DNA of 64,000 nt from Dama dama (taxonomy: Eukaryota > Chordata > Mammalia > Artiodactyla > Cervidae). Under the pieces are notes generated by a model. The model worked only from the letters and a program-made list of their open reading frames with translations. It was not told where the DNA came from and did no database searches. The position numbers and the translations under genes were made by a program. The DNA lies in assembly GCF_033118175.1 (NCBI RefSeq), contig NC_083711.1:44216001-44280000 (forward strand). The letters run 5' to 3'. Positions 1 to 12,437 of the stretch are shown here, piece by piece (position 1 is the first letter of the stretch; each line of letters opens with the position of its first letter).

Positions 1-1851
1 TCTTTCTCTGGTTAGACTATACACTTTCTCCCAGACCACAATTTCCTGCCATTTATCCCAGTATTTACAGTTATCTGTTTAGATTCATGTGTTAATTATA
101 GGAGTTTTGAGAGTGGAAACATCATTGATTTCATTCTTGCATTTGTGAGAAGACCTAACAGTTTTCATATTAATTTATTTTCACAGTATCTCATTTCAGA
201 CTGGATCCCACAATATATTTTACTTTTACTTTGAGCAGCAAAATAGACCACTGATGAAAAAGGATTCATCCAATTACTATGAGCAAAGTAGCTTTAACTT
301 CCTTTAGATATCCGCTAGCAAGATATAAAATGACACTTCCCGGACACATCAGTAGCACAATAGGGCTCTTATTGATTTTCATATCATGTTCTTCAATCTG
401 AGATGGCTCTCTTGAGGACTTCACTTCCCAGCAGGAAAAAATTGCCTTTTCTACGTTTGAATTCTCAGGTCTATTAATGCATCCCTAGCTGGAGACAGTG
501 TCATTTTAGTTCTATTTCTTTGTAGTTGATGTGTCTACACCTTGCTATTGTAGTGCCCTAATGGATCCTAGGGTTGTAGGTCAAAGTATGAAAACAAAAA
601 ATGAAATTGCTTAGCCTGTGAATCAATAAAAAAGACTCTTAACACTTTTTCTAAGTATAAAATGTTCAACCAATGAAGTGTGATAAGTGCATTCAACCTT
701 GTATCTATACTAAACTATAAATTGAATATTTCTAACTCTCAGTATTTATATACTCAAAATTAAGATAAATGGCTACTATTATTAATGTACAATATCTATA
801 TCAAGAAACCCAGCCAAAGTTCATTTGTTATGTTGACTAAAAGGCTGTATTATAATTTTTCCAAAAGTTAACTCTGAATGACATTGGATGCCCTTCTATA
901 GTCATCTGCCCTAAATGATTTAATTTAAAATTCTGTGGAATAAAAGCACCAATGAGAACGATCCTCATCTTTTAAATTGGCCTCTCTAAAATCATTTATT
1001 TGACACTAAAAAAGGACTTTTAGCAATCATTATATAATAAAATGTAAATTGCTGTTTGAGACTAATTGAGATAAAATATACAGAACAAAAATAGCAGTAT
1101 AGTAATTCCAATTAAGAACAAAATATTTTTATCTATTCTCTTCAAATTTGTTTCTGATATTTGAACCTTTTACATATTTTTGTATATTTATTATCTAGTA
1201 ATTTATTTTATTATACAACTAACTTCTATTTAATGATTTATTGTATAACCAGTCTATCCCTAGAAATGACCCACAAATTGTCACCACAAACTATGCCAAA
1301 ACTTTCCAGAAAATCTATTTTTTACTCAATTCAAGTTCCATGGTAATCTTATTTCCTGGAACAGTTTTTAAAAATACAAATTCAACAAATTTTGTATGTG
1401 TTTTTTCCATTTAACTCTTTTCATTTCAAGCCTATTTTTAAACTAAACTTAATTATTTGCCTTAGTCAAAATGGTATATAAATTTCCTCAATAGTGTGGA
1501 ATAAATTTCATTTTCATGATTTTATAACCAATTTGTCTATAGCCCTTTATAGTAATAATCATACGACTCATATTGCCTTTTAATTACCTATATCTTCATT
1601 GACTCTCATAACAAACTTCCTCAAAGGAGTGGTAAAAAAATATTTTGAAGTTTTTTTTTATTGTGTCATTGGGTGAAACAACAATTTACTATCACACTGA
1701 CCACTCAAAACACTTGAAATATTATAGATGCTTTTATAAACTGACATTCCCAAGCAATGGCTATTTTGAAAAGGATAATTTTTTATCAATTGCTAATTAT
1801 TATTTGATTTTCACAGCTGTCTTTAATTGTGGCATTGTAAAACTTGGAGAG

Positions 1852-1855
<4 letters not shown>
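1..1855. other. Unique AT-rich sequence
   Basis: No repeat family, coding similarity or RNA gene was recognised here. Short open frames occur, but they are AT-driven and resemble nothing known. The stretch from about 340 to 600 is slightly richer in G+C and could be conserved non-coding sequence, but nothing in the sequence alone shows that. Confidence 0.5.
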
Positions 1856-1898
<43 letters not shown>

Positions 1899-1915
1899 TA
1901 TATACACACATATAC
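1856..1915. repeat. (TA)n followed by (CA)n compound microsatellite
   Basis: About 14 TA units run directly into CA-rich and mixed TA/CA units. It lies just upstream of a Bov-A-like SINE tail. Such tracts are normally polymorphic in length. Confidence 0.9.
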
Positions 1916-1957
1916 AGGTGTTAGATAAAATACTTAAAATACGTTATGCTTTCTTAA

Positions 1958-2024
1958 ACTGGCTGGCTGCAGTCTATGGGGTCACACAAAGTCAGACACG
2001 ACTGAAGTAACTTAGCTTACACGC
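1958..2024 (+). mobile_element. Bov-A-type SINE, 3' tail fragment
   Basis: Only the last ~65 bp of the SINE tail is present: the GGCTGCAGTCTATGGGGTC block, then the CAGACACGACTGAAG block typical of Bov-A/Bov-tA and BovB 3' ends. The tRNA-like head is absent. Whether it is a truncated SINE or a very short BovB 3' end cannot be decided, because the two share this tail. Confidence 0.65.
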
Positions 2025-2764
2025 ACTTGCATTCTTAAAAATAGAATCTAAAGGTTTTAGTAAAAGTATATAAATGCTATTATGATTAATGTTTCAGCCA
2101 AACTATGAGGGAAGAAAATTTGTCCCTCTAAATATTATTTAACAGTAAAAAAAAAAAAAGTAGCAAGAATAAAATTTTGAGCAAAGACTCTCAAGATCTT
2201 TAAAAAGTAGAGTAACTACAGAAAAGAATGTAATGGCAGTAAAACTGTTATATAGAACTATTGATAGAGCCAAATGTCCCAAATCAGTGAATCCAAACCT
2301 TAACCAGTTGGTCAAAATCCACAGAGCAGTGAATGCTGTCCATTTCTGTGCTCCGTCATGCAAAACATAAATTTCAGAATGCTCTAGAGTATGTTTCTCT
2401 TTGAAAAGTGACACTGACACGCAAACAATAAACAAGGCTGATGACATACATAAAAGGAAGTAAAGAATTCAGAAGCTGTGATGGTACTTAATAATTTTGT
2501 TTCACACAAAAACTGGAATGTGAAATTTGGGGAAAGTTCAAATAGAATATCTAAGTTAAATATGGCTATATTCCTCTCTTTATGGAAAATCAGGACACCG
2601 TGAGAATGTTATTTTTTTGTGGCAATTTATCAGGAAAATTTTAATTGATAATGTTAATCACAAATTTGGAATTTTTCAAAGTTTGCAAGATTCTATTTAA
2701 TAGAAAGGAATAATAATTATAAAATAATTTGCTTTTATCAGTCATGGGTAATCATTTTCACCAA
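2025..2764. other. Unique sequence with an A-tract
   Basis: There is a run of 13 A residues near 2147. A minus-strand 102-codon frame (2139-2447) is rich in hydrophobic residues but resembles no protein I know. There is no 3' poly-A on its strand that would mark a processed pseudogene. I see no other feature. Confidence 0.4.
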
Positions 2765-2942
2765 TTTTATTGAAGCATAATTGACAAATATAAATTGTAC
2801 ATATTTAAGGTGTACAGCTTGATGTTTGGACGTACATATACACTGTGTAACAATGAATCCACAATCAAGCTAATTAACAGATCCATCACCTCCTACAGTT
2901 ATTGCCTTCTTTTCATTTCCCTTTCACTCTCTTTCTCTCTCC

Positions 2943-2963
2943 CTTTTTTTTTTTTTTTTTTTG
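2943..2963. repeat. T-tract (~20 bp)
   Basis: An uninterrupted run of T within the old LINE-1. It follows a CT-rich stretch (ctctttctctctccc), so it is probably expanded simple sequence. Confidence 0.85.
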
Positions 2964-3006
2964 TAATAAGAACCCTTGAACTCTATTTTCTTAGTAAAAT
3001 TCAGGT

Positions 3007-3193
3007 TCAGGTGTCCCTTGATATCCTCAAAGAACTAGTTTCAAGATCTCTATGGACACCAAAATTCTGGGATGCTTATGTCTCTTACACAAAATGGTGT
3101 AGTATAGTTGACCCTTCATATTATACTGTTCTGCATCTGCAGATTCAATCAATTGATGCTGAACCTGAGGATATCAAGGGCCAACTATACACA
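3007..3193. mobile_element. Tigger/MER2-type nonautonomous DNA transposon
   Basis: The clearest evidence is a pair of terminal inverted repeats, TATAGTTGACCCTT at about 3102 and AAGGGCCAACTATA ending about 3192. These are reverse complements with one mismatch and both carry a flanking TA. The block from 3007 to 3103 resembles the other MER2 end (GTCCC...GGACACCAAAATTC), so the element may be an internally rearranged copy. It encodes no protein. The family name is from memory. Confidence 0.55.
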
Positions 3194-3852
3194 ATAAACT
3201 ACTGTTAAATATGGTCACATTGCTGTTCATTAGATCCTCAGAATTTATTAACTTTGTTAAACTGAAACTATGTACCTCTTGACTAACATCTCATTCCCCC
3301 CACCCACCTCTAGTCCCTGACAATCACACTTTCTGCATCTATGAGGTTGACTATTTTATATTTCACATATAAATGAGATCATGGGTATTTATCTTTCCCT
3401 GTTTATCTTATTTCACTTGGCATAATGTTCTCTAACTTAATCTATGTTGAAAGTGGCAGGATTTCTATCTTTTTAAGGTTGAATAATAGCCTATGTTTTC
3501 CTGTTCATTTATTAGATAATGAACATTAAAGTCATTCCCATATTTGGGCTGCAGTGAATAGAGCTGTAATGAATATGGGAGTGCAGATATCTCTGATATG
3601 TACTCATTTAATTTCCTTTAGCTATATACCCAGAAGTGGGATTGCTGGATCATATGGTAGCTTTAGATTTGCGGGGAGCCTCCATACTGTTTTTCATAAT
3701 GACTGTACCAATTTACCTTCCCACCAATAGTGTTCAAATATTCTAATATCTTCAAATCTTTGCCAGCACTTCTTTTGTCTCTTTGATAATAGTCATTCTA
3801 TTAATAGCAGTTGTGAGATGATATTGCATTGTGGTTTTTACTTGCTTTATTA

Positions 3853-4150
3853 GTAAAAGAAAATGAAGATTAAGGTGTGCATATCACAAAAGGATAAACA
3901 GTTTCAGAGGTAAATAATATTTAAATTTTTTTCTTTTAATAATGACTTGAGAGCTCTGTATGGTGTATATTAAAATACACTACCAGAGAGACAAGTCTCT
4001 TAGAGGAAAGACCTAAACCCACAACTGAATACCACAGTTAGAAAACAAAGAAATCATTCTAAATTTATCCATATTTTTCTTACTAAAAATAGACTAAAAA
4101 TGTTCAAGTCTTCTTGAGTTTCAAGTTAAATAGGTAAGTCAGAGTGTTTT
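3853..4150. other. Unique sequence
   Basis: AT-rich spacer between the old LINE-1 and a Bov-tA. Nothing recognised. Confidence 0.4.
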
Positions 4151-4344
4151 AGAATGGTAAAGAATCTGGGCAAATGCAGGAGACCCATGTTCGATCCCTG
4201 GCTCCAGAAGATCCCCTGGAGAAGTAAATGGCAACCCACTTCAGTATTCTTCCCTGGAGAATTTCGTGGACAGAGGAGCCTGGCAGACTACAGTTCATAG
4301 TGTCATAAAGAGTCAGACACAATTGAGCGACTAACACACACAGA
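4151..4344 (+). mobile_element. Bov-tA-type SINE
   Basis: The ruminant SINE blocks appear in order: GGTAAAGAATCTG, the B-box-like GTTCGATCC, GAAGATCCCCTGGAGAAG, GGCAACCCACTTCAGTATTC, GACAGAGGAGCCTGGCAG and the tail CAGACACAATTGAGCGACTAA. The first ~15 bp of the head are missing. Confidence 0.9.
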
Positions 4345-4892
4345 GAGAAAAATAAACTACTCATGTCTTCATAACTGGAGATAGCTTTGCAACTTGGAGC
4401 AAAGTGCCTGGGGAAGTTCAGCTCTTCTCCCACAGAAAGTATTATCATTCTTGATTATTACTTGTCAAAGATATGGTTTCCAGATCCTTGAATATTCATT
4501 CCTGGATCATAAAATTGGTAAGAGGCTTACAGCTTTTATAAAAAAGATTTATGCACATTTCAAACAGAGAAAAAGCTCACAATTAGAAGTTCTCTAAAGC
4601 AACTACTCATGGAATAGAGAGTAGGAGGAGTCTCTTCCCTTATTTTCAACATGGAATTTTTTTTTTCTTTGATCTGTATTTACCCTTAAAGAATGATCTA
4701 TATGGGATTAATTCACAAGCATTAACCAACATAAGATAACCAACATAAGATCCCATGACAACACGCAATTTGCAAGCTGTCAGTTCTGTTATTTTATCTA
4801 TACTTTTGCTTCTTATATTGTTTATACATCTTATACTCTGGCTACTTTTAATAATAAATACATCTGTTGGAATAACTGTTATTAAAAATAAG
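4345..4892. other. Mostly unique sequence
   Basis: Contains a small direct repeat near 4724-4752 (AACCAACATAAGAT twice in tandem). Minus- and plus-strand frames here show no similarity I recognise. Confidence 0.4.
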
Positions 4893-5930
4893 ACAAAAGA
4901 GAGCATGTAGAGATATTGGATCACTTATGCACTGTTGGTGGGAATGTAAATTGGTGCAGCCACCATGGAAAATAAACTGTAGCTCCCTCATAATGTTAAA
5001 ATTAAACTATCAAACAATCCAGCAATTCAATGCTGGGTATTTATCCAGAAGATGAAATCAGGATCTCAAAGAGTTATATGCATGCCTATGTTCAGTGAAG
5101 CATTATTCATACTAGCCAAGACATGGAAATCACTTAAACATTCATCCAAAGGTGAATGGACAAAGAAAATGCAGTATATCTGTGTGCTGTACTGTGCTCA
5201 GTCATTCAGTTGCATCCAACTCTTTACGATCCCATGGACTATAGCCTGCCAGGCACCCCTGTCCATGGATTCTCCAGGCAAGAAGACTGGAATGGCTTGC
5301 CATGTCCTCCTCCAGGGGATCTTCCCAACCCAGGGATATCCTGCATTGCAGGTGGATTCTTTACCAGCTGAGCTACCAGAGAAGCCCAGTATATCCGTAC
5401 ATACAATCAGATGTTATTCAGCCTTTCAAAAGAGCGACATCCTGCCACTTGCAACAACATGGATCAAACTGCACAACATCATGCAGAGTGAAATAAGCCA
5501 GTCTCAGAAGGACAAGAATTGTGTGATTTCATTTATACATGGAATATAAAACAGTGAAACTCAGATGCAGAGAGTAGAATGATGCTGCCAGGGCCAAGGG
5601 GAAGGGGAAATAGGGAGATGTTCAATGGGTATAAAGGTTTGATTATGCAAGACAACGTTCTAGACATACACTATACAATGTGGCATCTATAATTGACAAC
5701 ACAATATTGTGCACTTAAAAATTTGTTAAGCAGATATATGTCATGCTTGGTATTCTCACCTCACATAAAAATAATGGATACAACGAAACTTTTGGAGGTG
5801 ATGGATGTGTTTGTTACCTTGATTGCAGTAAGGCTTTCACTGATGTATGTATATATTCAAATTAATTAAACCACATACATTAAACATGCAATTTTTGGTA
5901 TATTAATCATACCTCCACTAAGCTATTTTT
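4893..5930 (+). mobile_element. LINE-1 (L1MA/L1MB-type) ORF2 end and 3' UTR, split by a SINE
   Basis: The plus strand carries the familiar LINE-1 ORF2 C-terminal coding blocks: 'CACTGTTGGTGGGAATGTAA' near 4931, 'CTAGCCAAGACATGGAA' near 5112, and after the SINE 'GATGTTATTCAGCCTTTCAAA' near 5409. The 3' UTR follows and ends near 5930. The frame is degraded and the 5' part is missing. A Bov-tA inserted on the opposite strand separates the two halves. Confidence 0.8.
5184..5386 (-). mobile_element. Bov-tA SINE inside LINE-1, with target duplication
   Basis: A minus-strand SINE: tail block GTCCATGGATTCTCCAGG, then the head ending CAGCTGAGCTACCAGAGAAGCC. It is flanked by the 12-bp direct repeat CAGTATATCYGT (5172-5183 and 5387-5398, one mismatch). 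This marks target-primed insertion and shows that the SINE is younger than the LINE-1 it splits. Confidence 0.93.
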
Positions 5931-6120
5931 TAAAGGGGAAAATTCCATAAACCTGCATTTTTCACAGTCTTGTAAAAGAACACTACACAAAGATTATGTG
6001 CTGCCTATAAAATTTTTATTTCTCAAGACCTTTAAAAAGTGAAAGTTGTGCTTTTATAAAAGATTATCAAAACAACAAGTTTCAAGATCATTAACACTTA
6101 CATGCAGCTATTAAAATATG

Positions 6121-6336
6121 CTGGCTTTCTACATGGTTCAGTGGTAAAGAATCCACTTACCAATGCAGGAGACACAGGAGACCCAAGTTTGATGCCTGTG
6201 TCAGGAAGATCCTCTGGAGGAGAAAATGACAACTCATTTTAGTGTTCTTGCCTGGAGAATCCCAAGGACAGAGGAGCCTTGTGTGATACAGTTCATGGGA
6301 TCACAAAAAGTTGGATATGACTGAGCACACAGGCAT
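6121..6336 (+). mobile_element. Bov-tA-type SINE, diverged
   Basis: The full set of head-to-tail SINE blocks can be followed from CTGGCTTTCTACATGGTTCAG to GGATATGACTGAGCACAC. Many substitutions suggest an older copy. Confidence 0.88.
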
Positions 6337-6804
6337 GCAAATTACAATATGCCACATTTTGTCCGCAATCATACATCTATGTTTACTGTTATGTTTCCTT
6401 GTTATTCTGTTTTAGATAAATTCGATTCTTAATTTCAGTCTTTTAATTCTGACTTGTCACTAAAATCTGCACCTAGTTTGTTGTACTTGTTGGAAATAAT
6501 CACTTGTGAATACATATTTTGAGCATATGTATGCATAAATTATTAAAGTATATGCTCTAATTAAGATCGCCTAGTGAGGAATATTGTTTCTCAAGATTCC
6601 TCTATTGTTGCTAACATTTGAAAAGTTCACTAAAATATAACTTTATACTGAATTCAATAACATTGATACTATCACTCAAATAAAAAGATTAACACCTTCC
6701 AGCATCATTTATAAATAAGAAAATAATATATACAATAAAGAAAACATATTAGCCAATCATTGCATGACTAAGTCTTTTTAATAATCTTATAAAAGTGGTA
6801 CAAG
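6337..6804. other. Unique AT-rich sequence
   Basis: No feature recognised apart from the 14-bp target-site copy at 6791-6804 that belongs to the next element. Confidence 0.4.
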
Positions 6805-7139
6805 AGGCTTCCCTGGCGGCTCAGTGCTAAAGAATCTGCCTGCTCAGGCAGGAGACACTGGTTCAATCCCTGAAACCGGGAAGATCCCACATGCTGTGGA
6901 GCAACAAAGCCCGTGCATGACAGCTATTGAGCCTGTGCTTTAGACTCCGATGAGAGCCACAATTACTGAAGCCCACGTGCCTCAGGGCCCATGCCCAGCA
7001 ACAAGAGAAGCCGCCACACCACACCTGGAGAGTAGGCACCACCGGCCACAATTAGAGAAAAGCCTGTGCTGTAACGAAGACCTAGAACAGCCAAAAGTAA
7101 ATAAATAAAGTTATAAAAAAAGCAAACTACGTTTTCAAA
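6805..7139 (+). mobile_element. CHR-type cetartiodactyl SINE with 14-bp target duplication
   Basis: It starts with the tRNA-like head GGCTTCCCTGGCGGCTCAG shared with Bov-tA, but continues differently: GATCCCACATGCTGTGGAGC, repeated 'AAGCCC' and 'GAGCC' blocks, then GACCTAGAACAGCCAAAAGT and an A-rich tail. This is the tRNA-Glu-derived CHR family of cetartiodactyls. The direct repeat AAAAGWGGTACAAG flanks it (6791-6804 and 7140-7153, one mismatch). The region also gives spurious minus-strand frames. Confidence 0.85.
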
Positions 7140-7153
7140 AAAAGAGGTACAAG

Positions 7154-7449
7154 TATTGTAAAAATAGGTATCCATATAAATTTAACTTGTCAACAAAGAA
7201 ATTTTCATTAATAGATTCCATATGCTTTCCCTAATTTTAGTTAATTCAAAATATTTACATATATGTGAATTTAACTAGAAAAGTACAAAGATATTAATTA
7301 TATGAATTTAAGCTCATATTTTACTTATGTATGATATAGTATCAAACTATTTCAGAAAAGATCAAATTTATATATCTTATTTATCAAATGTATACTTCTA
7401 ATGCCTATATTTTACCATTATTCATCAGACTCTATTAATGCTTGTGGGA
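7154..7449. other. Unique AT-rich sequence
   Basis: No feature seen. Confidence 0.4.
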
Positions 7450-7560
7450 TGAGCATAATTATTTCTACTCTATAGACTCAATAAAACAAAGGTAGTTTTC
7501 CTTGCCATTATTAATCCAGGCACATAGGAGCAGTGGCATTCAAATATAAATTTTTTCTAG
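7450..7560 (+). mobile_element. Possible MIR fragment
   Basis: Loose similarity to the MIR core: ATTATTTCTACTCTATAGACTC, then a degraded 'CTTGCC...CACATAGGAGCAGTGGCATTCAAATA' block. The match is weak and from memory. Confidence 0.3.
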
Positions 7561-9520
7561 GCAAGGCTGCACCAGAGAAATGGTAGCAAATATTGGAAAA
7601 CTGAAAGCAGTATGTGTGGTTTTTTCCAGATTTGATGATTAACTATGTTCAGAGACCATGGTATAATATAATTTTAGCTAGAGGCCCAGTAGTGTATCAC
7701 AGAGTTCAGATTTGACCTTATCAAAAGTCTCTCAGTGACTAGTTCAAAATTATGGGACGTATATCCAAGTTACAGTTGATATAAACTGTTCAGAGATAAA
7801 ATATCAAGTGAACCTTTACATTATTATTCATGCATACACACACACACAAATAATACAATCATACAACTATATATATATGTATATATGTATGTTAGAATAT
7901 AACTATATCTTATATCACTATAAGAAAGTAAAGTGAACAACCAGATCATGATCATGAAGACCAATTGTGATAAACATAAAACGTTCTAGTTAGTAAAAAT
8001 CAGCTGCAGAGCATGAAAAACATCTAAACTGAAAGCAGTTCCAACCAAGATAACCTTAGGTTCACAGGTCAGAATATCACAGTGGCTACAAAAGATAATA
8101 CCTGATTGGAGCAAAATTGATTGAAGCAGAAACTAAAGAATCGAGTAGCTAATGAAGCTGTTGTGTTCTCTGGTTGTGAGCAACACTGGGAGACTTAGCT
8201 TAACTTCTAGGAAGCAAATTTCAGGCAGGGTTTTAAGAAATAGTGACCCATGCAGAGAAGCTGAGCTAAAATATATAAAGTGAAGAAATCTCATAAAATG
8301 AAGATTGCTTAAGGAAGCTTGCCTTAGACTCAAGAAAATGAAAAATATAGGATCATAAAACTTTTTCAAATACATGAAAGTTCAACACAGGCTTCAAAAA
8401 AGTGTATGTAACTGCAACAAATGAATACAAATAAAAGGCAGGTTGATTATGACTGAACACATTGAATATAACTCTATTATTAGTTCAGTTTCCATAAGAC
8501 AATAAGTTAGCATCTCCCTCCACAGGTCTTGAGACTTGTAGAACATAGTAGCATGTCTCTTGCAAGTAGAGGGTATTTTCTCGTGTGTTTGATATTGACC
8601 TGTATATGGTAGATCTTTATGACTAACACAACATTGCATTTTTTAATACACAAGAGTAATTGACTATTACTAATTCTTAGAAGAAATGTAAATTTTAATG
8701 TATTCTGAATGGGATTACAACCTTGTTCTAGACAATGAATTTAATGTTTATTTATTTACTGGGGAGGGGGTGTTCTTGAAATAATTAGAAGCAAGTTGAT
8801 CTGATATATTTCTCAGACTTCTCATTTTGCTTTCAGCAATATAAAGGGGTTTGGAAAAAAACTAAAAAAAAGACGTTCTTCATATTGGATTGGTATACAT
8901 TCCACATTTTCCAAATTTTTATTATAGTAAAATATTTAAGGTTGAGCTATTAATTATACCTCAATATAGCTGCTTTTAAAAAGAAGAAAAAATAAATAAT
9001 GTGGGCACAAAGTGTATGCTATTCTTTTTTACAAATGAATGAAATGTGACTGTAATATCTTATAAATCTCTACATGGGAGAGTATAAATCTATAAAATAT
9101 GTGTATGGTTGTGTGTATGTTTAATGTACACTCTTAGATCATAAAATTATCCTCCGCAAATGTTGACAATAACAAACAAACTGCCTCAAGAATGTTAAAA
9201 CCAGCTATTCTGCTTTCCTATGGTACAATGTCAGGGCTATTTGTAAATAGCTTCTCAATGGAAGAGGCTTGTCTCTTTTAAATTCCCTCAGCATTGACAA
9301 AGGAGTGGAGCTAGGGATGAGAAGGATATCTTCATTTTGTATCTTCCTTGATAGTTCTAGAAAATGATGTGGTTTTACTGGTTAGAAAATTTAATAAAAT
9401 GGGGGTTGGAGAAAGACATCACTTGAAATTCCAACTGCAACTTTCTAAAATTGTACTGGGACACACACGATTTATGGGGATTTCTTTTTGTTTTGCTATA
9501 TAACCACTCGGTTTATAAAT
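7561..9520. other. Unique sequence, about 2 kb
   Basis: AT-rich. Includes a CA-rich tract near 7832-7848, a TA/TG-rich tract near 7870-7892, and a short LINE-1-3'-end-like piece near 8930-8980 (ATTATACCTCAATATAGCTG). Open frames at 8133-8639 on the minus strand have no recognisable product. Confidence 0.4.
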
Positions 9521-12437
9521 AATATGCTACTGGAGAAGAGTGGAAAAATAACTCCAGAAAGAAGGAACAGATGGAGCCAAAGCAAAAACAATATGCAATT
9601 GTGGATTTGACTGGTGATGAAAGTAAAGTCCAAACTGTAAAGAGCAATACTGCATAGGAACCTGGAATGTTAGGTCCATGATTCAACGTAAATTGGAAGT
9701 GGTCAAACAGGAGATGGCAAGAGTGAATATCGACATTTTAGGAATAAGGGAACTAAAATGGACTGGAATGGGTAAATTAACTCAGATGGCCATTATATCT
9801 ACTACTGTGGGCAAGAATCCCTTAAAAGAACTGGATTAGCCATTATAGTCAACAAAAGAGTCCAAAATTCAGTAGTTGCAATCTCAAAAATGACAGAATG
9901 ATCTCTGTTCATTTCCAAGGCAAACAATTCAATATCACATTAATCCAAGTCTATGCACCAACAAGTAATGCAGAAGAACTTGAAGTTGAATGTTTCTATG
10001 AAGACCTACAAGATCGTCTAGAACTAACACCCAAAAAAGATGTCCTCATCATTATAGGGGACTGAAATGCAAAAGTAGGAAGTCAAGAGATCCCTGGAGG
10101 ACCAGGAAAATTTGGCCTTGAAGTATAAAATGAAGCAGGTCAAAGGCTACCAGAGTTTTGCCAAGAAAATGCACTGGTGATAGCAAACACCCTCTTCCAA
10201 CAACACAAGGGGAGACTCTACACATGGACATCACCAGATGGTCAACACCAAAATCAGATTGATTATATTCTTTGCAGCCAAAGATGGAGATGCTCTATAC
10301 AGTCATCAAAAACAAGACAGGAGCTGACAGTGGCTCAGGTCATGAACTTCTTATTGCCAAATTCAGACTAAGAAGAAAGTAGGGAAAACGATTAGACTAC
10401 TCAGGTATGACCTAAATCAAATCCCTTACGATTATACAGTGGAAGTGCCAAATAGATACAAGGGATTAGATCCAATAAAGTGCCTGAAGGACTATGGACA
10501 GAGGTCCATGGCGTTGCAGAGGAGGCAGTGATCAAGACCATCCCCAAGAAAAAGAAATTCAAAAAGGCAAAATGGTTGTCTGATGCGGCCTTTAACTGAG
10601 TAATGAAGAGAAGCTAAAGGCAAAGAAGAAAAGGAAAGATATGCCCACTTGAATGCAGAGTTCCAAAGAATAGCAAGGAGAGATAAGGCGGTCTTCCTCT
10701 GTGATCAGTGCAAAGAAAGAGAAGAAACCAATACAATAGGAAAGACTAGAGATCACTTCAAGAAAATTAGAGATACCAAGTGAATATATCATGCAAAGAG
10801 GAGCACAATAAAGGACAGAAATGGTATGGACCTAACAGAAGCAGAAGATATTAAGAAGAAGTGGCAGGAATACACAGAAGTACTTTGCAAAAAAGATATG
10901 AATGACCCAGATAACCACGATGGTATGATCACTCACCTAGAGCCAGATCACAGAATGCAAAGTCAAGTGGGCCTTAGGAATCATCACTATGAACAAAGCT
11001 AGTGGAGGTGATGGAATTACAGTTAAGCAATTTCAAATCCTAAAAGATGATGCTGTGAAAGTGCTGCACTCAATAAACCAGCAAATCTGGAAAACTGCAA
11101 TGGCCACAGGACTGGAAAAGAACAGTTCTCATTCCAATCCCCCAAAAAAGGCAATGCCAAAGAATGCTCAAACCACCGCACAATTGCACTCATCTCATAT
11201 CCTAGCAAGTAATGCTCAAAATTCTCCAAACCAGGCATCAACAATATGTGAACCATGAACTTCCAGATGTTCAAGCTGGATTTATAAAAGGCAGAGGAGC
11301 CAGAGATCAAATTGCCAACATCCAATGGATCATTGAAAAGGTAAGAGAGTTCCAGAAAAACATCTATTTCTGCTTTATTGAATATGTCAAAGCCTTTGAC
11401 TGTGTGGATCACAACAAACTGGAAAATTCTTCACGAGATGGAAATACCAGAATACCTGCCTCCTGAGAAATCTGTATGCAGGTCAAGAGGCAGCAGTTAG
11501 AACTGGACATGGAACAACAGACTGATTCCAAATGGGAAAGGAGTATGTCAAGGCTGTATATTGTCACCCTGCTTACTTAACTTATATGCAGACTACATCA
11601 TGAGAAACACTGGGCTGGATGAAGCACAAGCTGGAGTGAAGATTTCCAGGAGAAATAGCAATAACCTCAGATATGCAGTGACAAAGTTATGACAGAAAGT
11701 GAAGAACTAAATAGCCTCTTGATGAAAGTGAAAAAGTTGGCTTAAAGCTCAGCATTCAGAAAACTAAGATTATGTCATCCAGTCCCATCACTTCACGGCA
11801 AATAGAAGGGGAAACAGTGGAAACAGTGACAGACTATTTTCTTGGGCTCCAAAATTAGTGCAGATGGTGACTGCAGCCATGAAATTAAAAGATGCTTGAT
11901 CCTTGGAAGAAAAACTATGACCAAACTAGACAGCATATTAAAAAGCAAAGGCATTACTTTGCCAACAAATGTCCATCTAGTCAAAGCTATGGTTTTTCCA
12001 GTAGTCATGTATGGATGTGAAAGTTGGACTATAAAGAAACCTGAGCACCGAAGAATTAATGCTTTTGAACTGTGGTGTTTGAGAAGACTCTTGATAGTCC
12101 CTTGGACTGCAAGGAGATCCACCCCAGTCAATCCTAAAAGAAATCAGTCCTGAATATTCATTGGAAGTACTGATGTTGAAGCTGAAGTTCCAATACTTTG
12201 AACACTTGATGCAAAGAACGGAATCATTGGAAAATGTCCTGATGCTGGGAAAGATTGAAGGCAGGAGAAGAAGGGGATGACAGAGGATGAAATGGTTGGA
12301 TGTCATCACTGACGTGATGGACATGAGTTTACGTAAGCTCCATTAATTGGTGATGGACAGGGAAGCCTGGCTTGCTGCAGTCCATGGGATCGCAAAGAGT
12401 TGGGCATGACTGAGCAACTGAACTGAACTGAACTGAT
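9521..12437 (+). mobile_element. BovB (RTE-clade LINE), nearly full length, inactive
   Basis: BovB encodes one protein with an N-terminal apurinic-like endonuclease and a reverse transcriptase. The endonuclease part starts near 9670: its IRELKW block keeps the catalytic Glu, but the GDWNAKVG block has Trp changed to a stop near 10062-10070, and IDYILCSQRWR is visible near 10260. The RT part runs from about 10990 to 12150 in several frames, with motif A (YVKAFDCVDHNKL) near 11385-11420. A 2-bp deletion in the following CTGTGG shifts the frame. The GTCCATGGGATCGCAAAGAG / GAACTGAACTGAACTGA tail is intact. The 5' UTR is missing, so it is 5'-truncated. Multiple stops and frameshifts rule out activity. 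Confidence 0.93.

Larger units (their letters stand above)
2765..3852 (-). mobile_element. Old LINE-1 (L1M-type) 3' UTR and ORF2 end, interrupted
   Basis: Read on the minus strand this is the end of ORF2 and the 3' UTR of an old mammalian LINE-1. The reverse-complement hallmarks are visible on the plus strand: the start block near 2765 (TTTTATTGAAGCATAATTGAC), the 'ACATATAAATGAGATCATGG' block near 3365 and the 'ACCCAGAAGTGGGATTGCTGG' block near 3630. It is heavily mutated, with no open ORF2 frame. A T-tract lies at 2943-2963 and a MER2/Tigger-type DNA element interrupts it. Confidence 0.75.

Noticed and set aside
2139..2447. A membrane protein of 102 residues
   Set aside because: Hydrophobic but with no family resemblance, no splice or promoter context, and it ends in a run of F codons from an A-tract.
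6863..7175. Cys/Trp-rich minus-strand frames
   Set aside because: They are antisense translations of the CHR-type SINE.
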